A stretch of DNA of 64,000 bases, from contig OX637397.1 of NCBI GenBank assembly GCA_951799425.1, forward strand, positions 20,031,064 through 20,095,063, read 5' to 3'. The notes beneath the pieces were generated by a model, which worked only from the letters and a program-made list of their open reading frames with translations, was not told the origin of the DNA and made no database searches. This document shows, piece by piece, positions 23,501 to 35,500 of the stretch. Position numbers and translations under genes: made by a program. This stretch comes from Ilex aquifolium (taxonomy: Eukaryota > Streptophyta > Magnoliopsida > Aquifoliales > Aquifoliaceae). How positions within the stretch are numbered: the stretch's first letter is position 1; every line of letters starts with the position of its first letter.

Positions 23501-26500
23501 AAGACTGAAAAGAAAAAAAACAGCAACTGATCAAACAAGAGAAATAACACAGCCTATTCTTAGGGATAGGATTCGAACATTGGACTTCTCGGTTGGTAAC
23601 CGAACATCTCTACCACTTGATCTATCCATTTTATATGATTTTAAAGGCAAAAATAAATATTTAATGACTTAGTAAAAAAAAAAAAAAGGCACTTTTAAGT
23701 CAGATTTTTTTATTTCCCTTACTTACCTGCACAGTCACACAACGAGAGAGAGAGAGAGGCAGACAGGGAGAAGAAGAACCTGCACAGTCACAACGAGAGA
23801 GAGAGAAAGGCAGAAAGGGAGAAGAAGATCAGCAACAGGGAGAAGTACTCCAATCGTCACAGCACCGAAGAAGATCAGCAAAGAAGAAAGAAGAACCGAA
23901 GAGAAAATAGAAGAAGAAGATGCAGATTTCAGACCCTATTTCGTTCGATCAACAGGTATGTCTTAAATCCATAGAAGACAGTTAATTTTTATAGTTGAAA
24001 AATATGACTTTCTGCCATGGGTTTCTGATTTCACATGGGTTTCTGATTTCTGAGTATCGACATTCGGCAGAGAGTCTGTTGATTCTTTACTTTATTTCCC
24101 ATCTTCTTTTGCTTTCTTTCACATCCTCTTTTTTTTTTTTGGATTTTTGTTCAGCCTGAAAATTTGAGTGGCTGATTTGTAGGCTTTTACAGATTTTGGG
24201 GGATTGTAACATAGCCTTTTCCGTCTCGGAACGATTTCGGTAGAAATCGTCCGAGTTACACTGAGTTAAACCGAGTTCCTATGATTTCGGCCGATACCAC
24301 CGAGTTGAACCGAGATATCGGCGATACCTCTTCAATGCGGCATTTTCACATACCGGGTATCGATATCGTATCGATAGAGGCCGAGTCGGATATGACTCGA
24401 CCGAGTCATACCGGACTCGGCCGATACTTTGAACCCTGACTTGAGTAGCAAAGGACCCAGCCTTCACAATGAGTCTGGAGTAGCAGAGGACCCTGCCTTC
24501 ACGATGAGTCTCGAGTAGCCATGGTTCAAGGTATCGGCCGAGTCCGATACGACTCGGCCGAGTCGTATCCATCTCGACCTCTATGGATACGATAACGGTA
24601 CGCGGTACGCGAAAATGACGCTTTGATCAGATATCGCCGATATCTCGGTTCAACTCATAAGTATCGGCGAAATCAGAGGAACTCGGATTAACTCGGATGA
24701 TTTCTACCGGAATCGTTCCGAGACGAAAAAGCCTGCCCACAATCCCCCAAAATCTGTATAAGCCTAAAAATCAGTCACTCATTTTTTTCAGGCTGAACAA
24801 AAATCCAAAAAAAAAAAGGATGATAGGAAAGAAAGCAAAGAGAGGATGGGAAACCACATGAAATTAATAACCTAAACCCCACTTTCTCAACTATAAAAAC
24901 CAAGATGACTAAGGATTTACGACATACCTGTTGTATATCTGACAGAGGAATACAACTGAATAGCATCGAGGCCGTTGTGACTATCGGAGCAGAAGGGTGG
25001 ATTTCAAATCTCATTCTTCTGTTTTCTCTTCGCTGATCTTCTTCGGTGTTGTGACGATAGGCAAAAAATCGCTCTTCCTGTGACGATCGGAGTGGGCTGT
25101 GATGATCGAAGTGGGTCTCCCTGTCTGCCTCTCTCTCTCTCTCTCGTTGTGACTGTCCGCCTGTCTCTCTCTCATCTGAGACGACTGTGAAGGTAAGTGG
25201 TGAAAAAAAAAAATCTGACATAGAAAGTGGAGCCTTTTTTTTTTTTATTGAGTCTTTAAATATTTATTTTTGCCTTTAAAATCATATAAAAACAATAGAT
25301 CAAGTGGTAGACTTGCAGCTTACCAACCGGGAGGTTATAGGTTCGATTCCTATATCCCTCAACAGGCTGTGTTTTTTTTTCCTGTTTTATCTAGCTGCCC
25401 TTTTTTTTTTTTTTCCAGGCTTTTTACTGAGTCTTTAAATATATTTATTTGTCTTTCAGTCATATAAAAGCAATAGGTCAATAATCAATTGGTAGAGGTG
25501 CATGTTACCAAACTGGAAGTCATAGGTTCAATTCCCATGTCCTTCAACAGGCAGTTTTTTTTTTTTTTTTTTTTGTTTTTTCTGGGTGCTGCTGTTTTTT
25601 TTTTTTTTGGCTGCTGCTTTTTTTTTTTGTGCTTGCTGCTGTTTTATTTTTTCAGGCTGCTGTGTTTTTTTTTCAAGTTTTTTTTGTGGTAAAAAAAATC
25701 TCAATGTAAAAATTAGATACATTAATATTTTGAGCCTCATCGTCATTCAATGTAGCAATGATTATGGCTCAATATATTCTTAAATACCTACATTGAACAT
25801 TGATAATGATAATTATTTTCGGTAGCGATTTTATGTTTTCATTTTAATTATATTTAATGTGTTTTTGGATGTATTGTGGACATATGATGCATGCATGATG
25901 ATGTTTATATTTTTAAATTTTTCTATAATTTTTTCAAATTTTTTTGGAGCTTCTATCTTGCGTTTTGAGCATATCGGCCGATACCGCGCCGCGACCGATG
26001 TGTATCAGCACCCTCCGAGTCGATGGCCGATACCGCGATTTTGAACCATGCGAGTAGCAAAGGACCCAGCCTTCACAATGAGTCTCGAGTAGCAGAAACC
26101 CATCGTCTATGTCCTCTCTCTTTCGATCAGCGAAGTCTGAGAGTTGAAGAGAGAGGCTTTGGGTCAAAATACGTGAGGCTTTCGCCTTTTTTAGGAATGA
26201 GACCAAAAAATTATTTCCCCCCCCCCCCCCCACCCCCTCCTTTCTTTTTGTTTTTTCAATTTTAGTCCAATTTTTTTAAGTATATAATTTTTAATATTTA
26301 TCATATAATCTAATTACAACTTAACTTCTTAAGTTTGCTTTTGTATATGTATTGATGATTTAATAATTAAATGTACATAATGGAGAAAATACATATAATT
26401 TGTAATTAGATACATAATAAATAATTAAATGAAGAATTTCTTTATAAATAGATTTTCATTTTTAAAGCTATTAAGTTAACCATATATATACACTTATATT

Positions 26501-29500
26501 TTTTTATAATTTTTAAAAATTACAAATTAAATTATATTAATTTTGAATATAGATGATAATAAATATTTTTCGGTAGCATCCTTATTATTCTTTTTTGCAA
26601 TGATTAATGTGTTAAATAATGTCTTTTTGGGATATGATGCATTGATGATGATGTTTACATTTATTACAATTTTTTCTAATTTTTTTGAGCCTTCTATATA
26701 GTGTTTTGAGCGTATCGGCCGATACCGCGTCGCGACACCGCGATCAATGTGTCTCAGTGGCCCCCGAGTTAGGGGCTGATACCGCGACCTTAAATCATGC
26801 TTTAGACACGTTTAATAAACGGGTCGTATTCAGGTGAGTCATGTCAACCCATTTATCACCCGTTTACCCGTTTAAATAAAATTAATATAATAATTATTTT
26901 AAAAAATTAGGCAAATTTTTTTTTAATGACAGCCACATAAAATATATATATATTATTTTTAGTGATAGCCACATAAATTTTATTTTTTTTAATTTAGTGA
27001 CAGCCACAAAAATATAATAATAAACTAATAATAAATTAAAACTAAGCGGATTAAACGAGTCGTGTCGTGGAACCCGTTTATTAAACGGTTCGTATTCGTG
27101 TTGAGATTTTTCACCCGTTTATTAAACTGGTCGTGTATGAGTTTAAATGTTTTTCACTCGTCACTCATTTAACCCGACACGTAACCATTTAACCTGACAC
27201 GTTTGACACCCCTAGCGGTGACACAAGGAAGTGACGGTGGTGGTAATGGTGGTGCCACAATAGTAGTGGTGGTGACGGCGACACAATGATGGTGGAAGTG
27301 ACACAATAGTAGTGGTGGCGGCGGTGACACAATAGTGGTGGTGGCATAATGTTAGTAATGGCAACAACACAATGATGGTGGTGGCAAAGGCGGCGACGAC
27401 ACAATGGTGAAGGTGATGGTGGGAGTGGCGGTGGCACAAATGACGATGGTGGTGGCAGCGACACAATTATGGTGGTAATGGTGGGAGTGGCGGTGGCACA
27501 ATGGTGGTGGTGACAGTGACACAATAGTGATGGTGGCGGCAACACAATGGTGGTGGTGGTGGCGACACAATGGTGGTGGTGGCGGTGGCGGTGGTGGCAC
27601 AATGGTAGTGGCAGTGGTGGCGACACAATGATAGTGGCGGTGGCACAATTGTACTGGTAGCGGCGGTGACATAATGGCGATGGTGGCATAATGGTAGTAA
27701 TGGCATGACAAACAGAATTGTAGGCCACTAACCAACATAATTGATTGGCACGACCAACAGAACTGATTGGCATGACCGGCAAAACTGATTGGCATGACCA
27801 ACAAAACTGATTGGCATGACCAACAAAACTGATTGGCATATAGTAGATTTATATTTCAAATTTCAAAATTCCAATGCATAAAAAAATAGCAACCAAAATA
27901 AGATATTTTATATGAACAAAAATACTAAGAAAAGAAGAAAACAAACAAAATAAATACTTTTTTTTAATGCATATCAAATGATTTTTTTTTTTGTCAAAGT
28001 TGTGTTCAACATTCTTTTCTATCATAGAATTCATTATGATCTACATATGAGGGCTTTTTCTGTAAGAGGGTCTATCTCTATAACTTTATTCACTGAACGA
28101 AGAATGGGAATTGGGAGTAAGCTAGAATGATAAAAATTATTTTGTTAACTTTCCATTTCTTATTTTAAAGAAAGAGTTGAAGTGGTTGACAAATTTTACT
28201 ATACTTGGTGGGTGGACCACAGGTGCCGAATATATATACTTATTAAATATATACTAGAGACCAATACTCTTGAGATGACAAAACTCTCTTTGTACTGAAT
28301 ATATAGTGGGGGCTTCAAAAAACACAGGGGCGCTATGGCCACCTCAGGTCATTGAATAGCTTTGTCACTGTTAGCATACTCGAGAGAAAAAATTTCAAAG
28401 TCCAACCAAACTTTTCACCCTCCCTAGGGACCAGATTATACCCACTTCCCACCTAGAAGGAAACCTCACAAAGAAAACCAGGCAATGTACATCTGTGTGG
28501 CACACTATTCAATTTTGCTAAGATAAGCGAGACAAGTATAGTAGCAATAAGGCTTCAAACATTCTTTTAACCCTTTTGCAGCATAAACTGTCCAACTGAA
28601 GGTTTTCTGCGAGATGTTACGAAAACAAGAAATCTAGAATTTTTTAGGATGGACACAATTGTTCATAGTCTTTCATTATGGTTTCTTCCACCGATTTCTT
28701 TCGGTTTCCTTCGTGATTTTCTTTAAATTTGATGTGATATCAATTTATAAAAAAAGAGCATAAGGGCATCTTATAACTTGGTATTCAATTCAGAATACAA
28801 AGATTCAACCAAGGTAAACATGCTGAATCAAAGCACCGGGTTTAGGAACAGGAAAATACCCAATCTTAACCCCAACCTTATCATTTTGAGTGAGAGTTTC
28901 TGCTGACCCAAACCCAACCCATGTTCAGAGAGAAGCATGATTCCGTCAATCTCTAACCATCCTGTACTTTTGTAAACCAAACTCAATAGTTCTAAGTGAA
29001 CTATAAATCAATCTATGCAAAACTAATTGGTAATGACTAGAGAAGCCCTTAAGCATATTAATCAACTTTGAGTGGTCATAATCTTCCAATGTGGAATACA
29101 AGCTCTCTTTACACCCTCCCTTACATGAGACCCAAGCTTGCAGGTGAGGCTAACAAACAAACAGACAAACATGCATACTAGTAAATTCAAATGGCTAATA
29201 AACTTGGCCCAATGACCACCCAAGGCTCAGTTCTAACATAGGCACCCAAGGTTCAGCTCTAATACCATATCAGAGCATCTAACCCAAAACTAATTGAAAA
29301 TGAGTGTAGAGATCCCTTAATCATGTTGACCTACCTTGGGTAGCTCTAAGTATCTAATGTGAGATACAAGCTCTCCTTAAACATTCAACTTAGGTGTGTA
29401 GGAATTCCAATTCCCATAACCCCACAAACCATTTTACATATGCACAAAAAGATTTAGTAGCTTAGTTGATTTCTTACACACTCTTATCTTTCTGAAGGAT

Positions 29501-32500
29501 CCCTGTATTGAAGTATATCTAATTAAATAAATTCATTTCGTGGTTAAGAGTTGCTGCAGTTTGAGTCACTAGTTGTGCTTGGTTACTCTGGGTATGATAT
29601 GGAACCAAACTAGGTGGCACTTTGACAATTACATAGTTTTTGCATTTGGTGGAATTACGTAGTTTTTGCATTTGGTGGAGACAAATAAAACACTAAGAAG
29701 CTATAACTATGGAGGGACAAATGAAAAACAAAATCTGGAAAAATGGCAGCAAAATGCATGTTATATATAGAAAGAACTAAAATAAGCCAAACCGGCTGTA
29801 GTCACCAACAGCACATCTTCCTTCAATTGTTTTCAGTCCATCTGCAGATAATGACAGATTTCCAGAACTAATAAGCTTTGACTGTACAGAAAATAATCTA
29901 TCACAAACCAAATAACAAAATACAAACAAGGCTCTGGCAAGGCAGCAAAAGTAATCAGAAATCGTTACACACATATCAATACCATTGAGCTGGGAAAAGA
30001 AAGGTTCCTGAACATGAAGTTCAAAATTGACAGCTTGCAGCATCTGATAAAATAGTAATCAGAGATATCAATAATTGTAAGAGGTTTGTGCACTAATCAG
30101 CAACGAAAAGATGTACACCAGGTAATGCACAACATTGCCACTTCGAACTTACTTTTATTAGCTCAGCTCCATTCTCCGTAATCGATTTAATCCACTCATC
30201 CTCCTTCTGCTTTAAGGAACTGTCTTCATGAATCAATGTCATGTTGTTATACGTACTAAAGAAGGCTCCAGATGATATGGACTGGTACAAAGCGGATGCT
30301 AGGTGTTTGTACAAAGGATATGCAGGAACTCCTACAGAAAGACCTGTGGCAAATGGCAAATGGGTAGGGAAAAATGATGTATGCATCATAAATTAATGCA
30401 TTGACCAATAGATCTATGTTATTTATCACCAAACTAAGCATCACACCACTGCAAGACTGGGCATTGCCCTTTGTGACTATAGTTATAACATCACCATACT
30501 CCTTATGCATAGCACATGCATATATTACTACTAGATATACATCTAAGCAAGCATATAAATGCAACCGTGCACATCTAGGTGCCTATCTCCAAATTTATCT
30601 AAGTAAGATGATTTTTACATAAATCATTCAAATGTGTTCAAAGTTGGCATTTTGCATGTGCCACAGGTGGCTAATTTGTGTTAGTGTAATAACGCAGAAA
30701 TAAAACAAAATCTAGATTCATCAGAAAATTGAGTCCTGATTGATAGCTACGTTGATTAGCACAGGTATTAAGAATTACTTTACTTGCCTCGGAAGCTAAA
30801 GCCTATAAGTCTGTCTTTTTCAGCATACCGAAACAGAAAAACAAACTAGAAAGATGTCATCATCTGATTTGGACCCCGTTAGTTGACAATGTTGGGAGTG
30901 GAGGACTGAATGGAAGCTTAACTTTTGGCATTATTCGCAGAAATTGACTTCACTCCTATTTGAACCACCAACCTTGTGGTTATCAGCTTCAGCATTTTAT
31001 CACTGCATTATCTTCCAGTGATCCCAACTAAACTGGAAGAAAAGTACCTGTGGGGACCAAGCTCATATTGCCGGTCGGCACTTGCTTGGACCAAGCATGA
31101 GCTGCTGGTCGGCACTTACAAGGACCAGGCACCTCCTGCCGGTCAGCGCCTACCTAGGAGAGCCACTGCCACTCGGCAGCCTCTTGGCCGAGGGCCTGCC
31201 AGTCGGCACTAGTTCATGAAGGGTCCTTACACGAGCCTACTTGCAACCACTAAGCCTCAACTACTCAACTACCTCCTTGCTACCTGAGTTGCTACGAGCT
31301 TCCTTGTCCACCTTCGCTAGGAGACTCCTACTCAGCTAAGGACCAACCAAGGACTTAGAGTCCTAGTCCAACTCTACTCCGAGTATCAAGGTACTAGTGC
31401 TAAGGCTAACAACACCTCCTGCCAAGCACATCACTTCCTTTAATCTAGGACCTAGTATCCTAGTGCGATACTACTCCGAAAATTTAGGAGTTGGTGATAA
31501 GGCACTAAGGAGCAGGAGTCCTAGTTAAATGCTAGTACGAACAACCAAGAGATAATGATAAGGACCTCGAAACAAGTGATATGGTCTAACTCTGGTAATG
31601 AGGTCCATCCTACCACAACATAGAGTTCAAGTCTCTTTGGAACATAACTTCCTACCACTATAAATGAAGGCCTCTTGGTACCGGGTAGGGGATTCAATCC
31701 TAACCTATTTACTCAATACTGCTCTTTGACTTGCGATCTGACTTAAGCATTGGAGTCCCTTTGACCGCCTCAGGCCATCGGTTCACCTAGGTGTTCTTTT
31801 GTCTTGCAGGTTCCACAAGACTTCTTCACCACCCTCTCCGTACGAGGTGGTTACTCTTTATGTGAAATTATTCCCGCACAATTGGCCGTTTGTAGGAAAC
31901 GACTAAGTTTTTTACCAACAAAATAAGCCTTAAACCATGCCCGATGGGAGAGCCCTCGTCTTGGGAACCAGCCGCACGGCACTTTCACTGTCTCCAATCC
32001 TTGAAGATCCCACTAACTACGATCTCCAATTATCAAAGGACGTAATACTCCGTGATGGACAAGAGCACTCTAAAGAAAAACCTCCTTCTCATCGCAACCT
32101 ACTTGTCATTGGTGTAGAAGACGGGTTAGCTACTGAGATGAATTACCAAGAGGCAATAAGGAAGAAGACGGAGGAGTTAGAAGTCCTCAAGCAAAGGCTC
32201 CTTCTCCAAAGGGGCAATAAACTTGCTAGTCTAGTCATACGCCCGCCTCGTCAAAGTGACCACCACAATGATCACTCACATAAGGCTCAATCCACCTGTC
32301 AGAGGAGCAGGTTGCTGGCAAGGAGCTATTCAACCCATAATCAGCGTCAAGGCAGATATTCACCGAGACGTATTACTTCTCAACGCTTTCTTAGGGACCT
32401 TTCACCCAGACGACACCCTCCTCGTCATATAGAGGGGGGGGCGAGTCGCATAGGGACCACCGCCCTAGAAAGGGTAGAGAAAGGTACGGGAGTTCAACCT

Positions 32501-35500
32501 GTCACTCTACACAAGATGATTGGTACAACGATTATAAAAGAATGAAATATAGGCGCTTTGAACCAACCCGTGAAGTGGATACCCGGCTACAAAACAACTT
32601 CGCTCAAGATGACCTCATATATTCAGCGAAGGAGAGGGCAAGACAGACCCTTGTAAAAATGACCACTACTCTTTTTGTTCGGTCCATACGAGAAGCTGAG
32701 CTCCCACGTAAGTTCTCTCCTCCATCCTTCAAGTTGTATGATGGAAAGTCTGATCCCGTCATCCACATTGGGGCCTTTACTAATAAGATGGCCCTCTGGA
32801 CGAGCAACAATGTATTGATGTGTAAGATGTTTCCTTCCAGTTTGGGGAGGTTAGCTCTTAAGTGGTTCTATGGGATGCCCGTGAATTCGGTCTTCCCTTG
32901 GGAACAACTCGCGGGGGAGGTCATCTCTCGATTCATAGCCAATAGTCGGTTGTCAATGACCATTGACATACTCTTGGCGCTACACCAGAAACGTGGAGAG
33001 ACTCTCCATGAATATACCACAAGGTACTTGGAAATCTATGACATAGAAGAATACGATGAGAAGATTGCCGCTGTCACTTTCTATTTGGGCCTCCCCAAGG
33101 AAAGCTAACTGAGAAAACACCTCACCATGTGGCCGCCTCGGAGTATGTCACACTTGCAAGAACATATCAAGACGTACGTGACGGTGGAGGACGACAATGG
33201 ACCAGTCAACCGGCTACCAAAAAAGAACCAGATTGAGGAAGACAACTCTCCTAACCCATCAAGGAGAGACGGGTCATCCAAGAGAACGAGGGACTCCTAC
33301 CAAGGCACCAATACTGTCTTCAAGAAGTCTATCTATCAAGTCCTGAATCAAATCAAAGACAATGAGTATTTTAGGTGGCCACCTGATAAGAGATCCATTA
33401 AAGCGGGACCTAAACCTCCATTGTTCTTAACACAAGGACAAAGGCCACCGGACAAAGAATTGTCTGGCACAAAAGCGCCACCTAGAAGAGTTGGTCAAGC
33501 AAGGCCACCTCTCTCGGTACATTGACAAGGAAAAGACTATCAAAGAGCAGGAAGAGCAACAAATCCAATCAGATGACCAACCAGATAACTAAGTTTTACT
33601 TTTAGCTTAGTTAACAGCGTCTTATTATTTTAATAAATCTTCAAAGGCATTTGTTTCACGTTCTTGTTGATTAGGAAGGAGAAGTTTGTTTTTTCACAAC
33701 TCTAAGTGTTTCTCTATTTGTGATTATTGCAGTCTCCATGGTTGCACCTCAAGCCAACCTCCGTAGTTGCACCTCAAGTCAACCTCCGTGGTTGTACCCC
33801 ACACCAACCTCCTTGGTTGTACCTCAAGCCAACCTCTGTAATTGCACCTCAAGTCAATCCCCCTGATTGCACCTCAAGCCAACCTCCTTGGTCGCACCTC
33901 TAGTCAACCTCCTTGGTTGCACCTCAAACTAACCCTTGTGGTCGCACCTCAAGCCAACCCCCATGGTTGCACCTCTAGCCAACCCCCGTGGTTGCACCTC
34001 CAACCAACCCCAGTGGTTGCACCTCAAGTCAACCCCCATGGTTGTACCTCAAGCCAACCTCTTTGAGTACACCTTAAGCTAACCTTTGTGGTTGCACCTT
34101 AAAGCTACTTCGCCTCTAGCTAACTCCGCAGTTGCACCACAAGGCTCCTTCGCCCCAAGCCAACCTCTACGGTTGCTCCTCTAGGCTACTTGGCCTCCAT
34201 ACAACCTCCAAGATTGCCCTTCAAGGCTACTTGGCCTCCATGCAACCTCCACGGTTGTCCTTCAAGCTACTTCGTCTCTATGCAACCTCTAAGGTTGCCC
34301 TCTAAGTTACTCAGTCTTCGACAGGTGACCAGCAACTTCTATGATTGCTCAGCAGGCTACTTAACCTTTCTTAAGGATTTGCCACTTCTCCGAGCATCAG
34401 ACGCCTCAACTCGTGGGGACCCTCCCCCTTCACTCGAAACGGGGGACACAGGTGTTAGAAGACTCAAATCACTACCACCAAGGAACTTCTCTATGATCTC
34501 AGGAATCAAGAAGTCACTCTCAGGCCATGGAACGTCCTCCCAAGCCAGATATGATCCATTAATCCGACTGCCTTGAGAACTACTCCCCGACCATCTCCAA
34601 AGAACTTGTTCTTCTCTCTTGCATATTTCTTCTTAACTTTGTCCAGGATCACGGAGTAATGATCGTAGACGACATTCTTCACTTGCTCCTCTATCTCAGC
34701 ATTCTCTCTCTTAGCCTTAGCAAGTTCCCATTGAAGCTCGCCAACTCGAGTGTCTACCTTAGTAACCTTCTTCTTCAAGAAGGCATTCTCCACTCTGGAA
34801 TCTTTAAGTTACTTCTCAAGCATGTCTGCCCCAACCCTATTCGACTCGACTTGACTCTCGAGTCCCTTGTAAGAATAGCAATGAATGCTTCTCCTTTCCA
34901 TCTATCAAACAAGCTCCAACCTATGAAACAAGTGAAGGAACACAAAGGGAAAGGGAACTCAGTAAACTGGAGAAGAGAGAGAAGAAAACTCTAAGCTCCT
35001 TAGGCAATTAAAACCCTAGCTTTCTAGGCAAAAAAAGTCCAAACTCTTCAAAAACATGCCTCAATTAATTTGATCAATTAAAAAAGGCATGGGGGGTAAT
35101 TGTGGGGACCAAACACATATTGTCGATTGGCACTTGCTTGGACCACGAATGAGCTGTTGGTTGGCACTTGCAAGGACCAAGCATGTGTTGCCGGTCAGCA
35201 CTTGGAAGGACCAAGCACCTCCTACCGGTCGGCGCCTACCTAGGAGAGCCACTGCCACTCAGCAGCATCTTGGGCGAGGGCCTTCCGATCGGCACTAGTC
35301 CACGAAGGGTCCTCACACGAGCCTACTTGCAACCACTAAGCCTCAACTACTCAACTACCTTCTTGTTACCTGAGTTGCTATGAGCTCCCTTGCCCACCTT
35401 CGCTAGGACACTCCTACTCAACTAAGGATCAACCAAGGACTTAAGAGTCCTAGCTCAACTCTACTCCGAGTATCAAGGGACTAATGATAAGGCTAACAAC

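Larger units (their letters stand above)
18715..24438 (-). mobile_element. hAT H1 autonomous-type element B (5.7 kb)
   Basis: Ends CATGGTTCAAAATCGCGG and ...CGATACTTTGAACCCTG with a perfect 8-bp duplication ACTTGAGT (18707-18714, 24439-24446). It carries a four-exon transposase gene on the minus strand, broken by two stops, and four tRNA-like modules, three of them in tandem 200-bp units. Subterminal regions are rich in TCGGCCGA-type palindromes, likely transposase-binding sites. It is inserted in the 16639-26799 element. Confidence 0.92.
24520..26050 (+). mobile_element. hAT H1 non-autonomous copy C (1.53 kb), inverted relative of A
   Basis: Ends CATGGTTCAAGGTATCGG and ...GATACCGCGATTTTGAACCATG with a perfect 8-bp duplication CGAGTAGC (24512-24519, 26051-26058). 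Sequence and internal landmarks mirror copy A at high identity: the tRNA-like modules, the 79-codon open frame and the GA/CT microsatellite. No transposase. It inserted within the tandem GAGTAGC repeat of the host element. Confidence 0.92.
16639..26799 (+). mobile_element. hAT element, family H1, carrying three further H1 copies
   Basis: Ends are CAAGGTTCAAAGTATCGG and ...GATACCGCGACCTTAAATCATG, flanked by a perfect 8-bp duplication CTTTAGAC (16631-16638, 26800-26807). Removing the nested copies at 16769-18316, 18715-24438 and 24520-26050 leaves about 1.35 kb that matches the element at 1-1129. No transposase of its own. Its interior has a roughly 36-base tandem unit beginning GAGTAGCAAAGGACCCAG, at 24442-24519 and 26052-26095, into which one copy inserted. 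Orientation is opposite to the autonomous copy. Confidence 0.88.
16525..27214. mobile_element. small hAT element split by a 10-kb nested insertion
   Basis: Ends are TAAGCCTGTCAAAG and, on the other strand, TAGGGGTGTCAAACG. Flanking 8-mers are GCGATGAC (16517-16524) and GCGGTGAC (27215-27222), 7 of 8 identical. Without the nested element (16639-26799) it is about 0.5 kb, rich in CGACACG/TTTAACCCG motifs near the ends, and non-coding. It is inserted in the trinucleotide tract of the PIF-like element. Confidence 0.82.
16181..27700. mobile_element. PIF/Harbinger-like element, right end missing, hosting a nest
   Basis: The left end GGTGATGTTTGATAAAAC follows a TTA in CACTTAGG context, and about 250 bases match, in opposite orientation, the right part of the element at 4532-5634, including the AT-rich segment and the start of the trinucleotide tract. 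The tract resumes at 27215 after the nested hAT and runs to about 27700. No right terminus like that of 4532 was found, so the end coordinate is approximate and the TTA duplication cannot be tested. Confidence 0.6.

Noticed and set aside
24775..25221. 148-codon open frame on the minus strand in hAT copy C
   Set aside because: The shorter matching frame in copy A exists only because the copies are near-identical; low-complexity RE-rich N terminus from a GA microsatellite and an intron-like donor inside it. Kept only as a possible first exon.
17285..25550. Functional tRNA genes at the A/B box modules
   Set aside because: Boxes are good but acceptor and anticodon stems do not pair well, and the modules are part of transposon copies.
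27189..27839. 216-codon low-complexity open frame on the minus strand
   Set aside because: Same trinucleotide tract plus a 22-bp tandem repeat; an artefact of composition.
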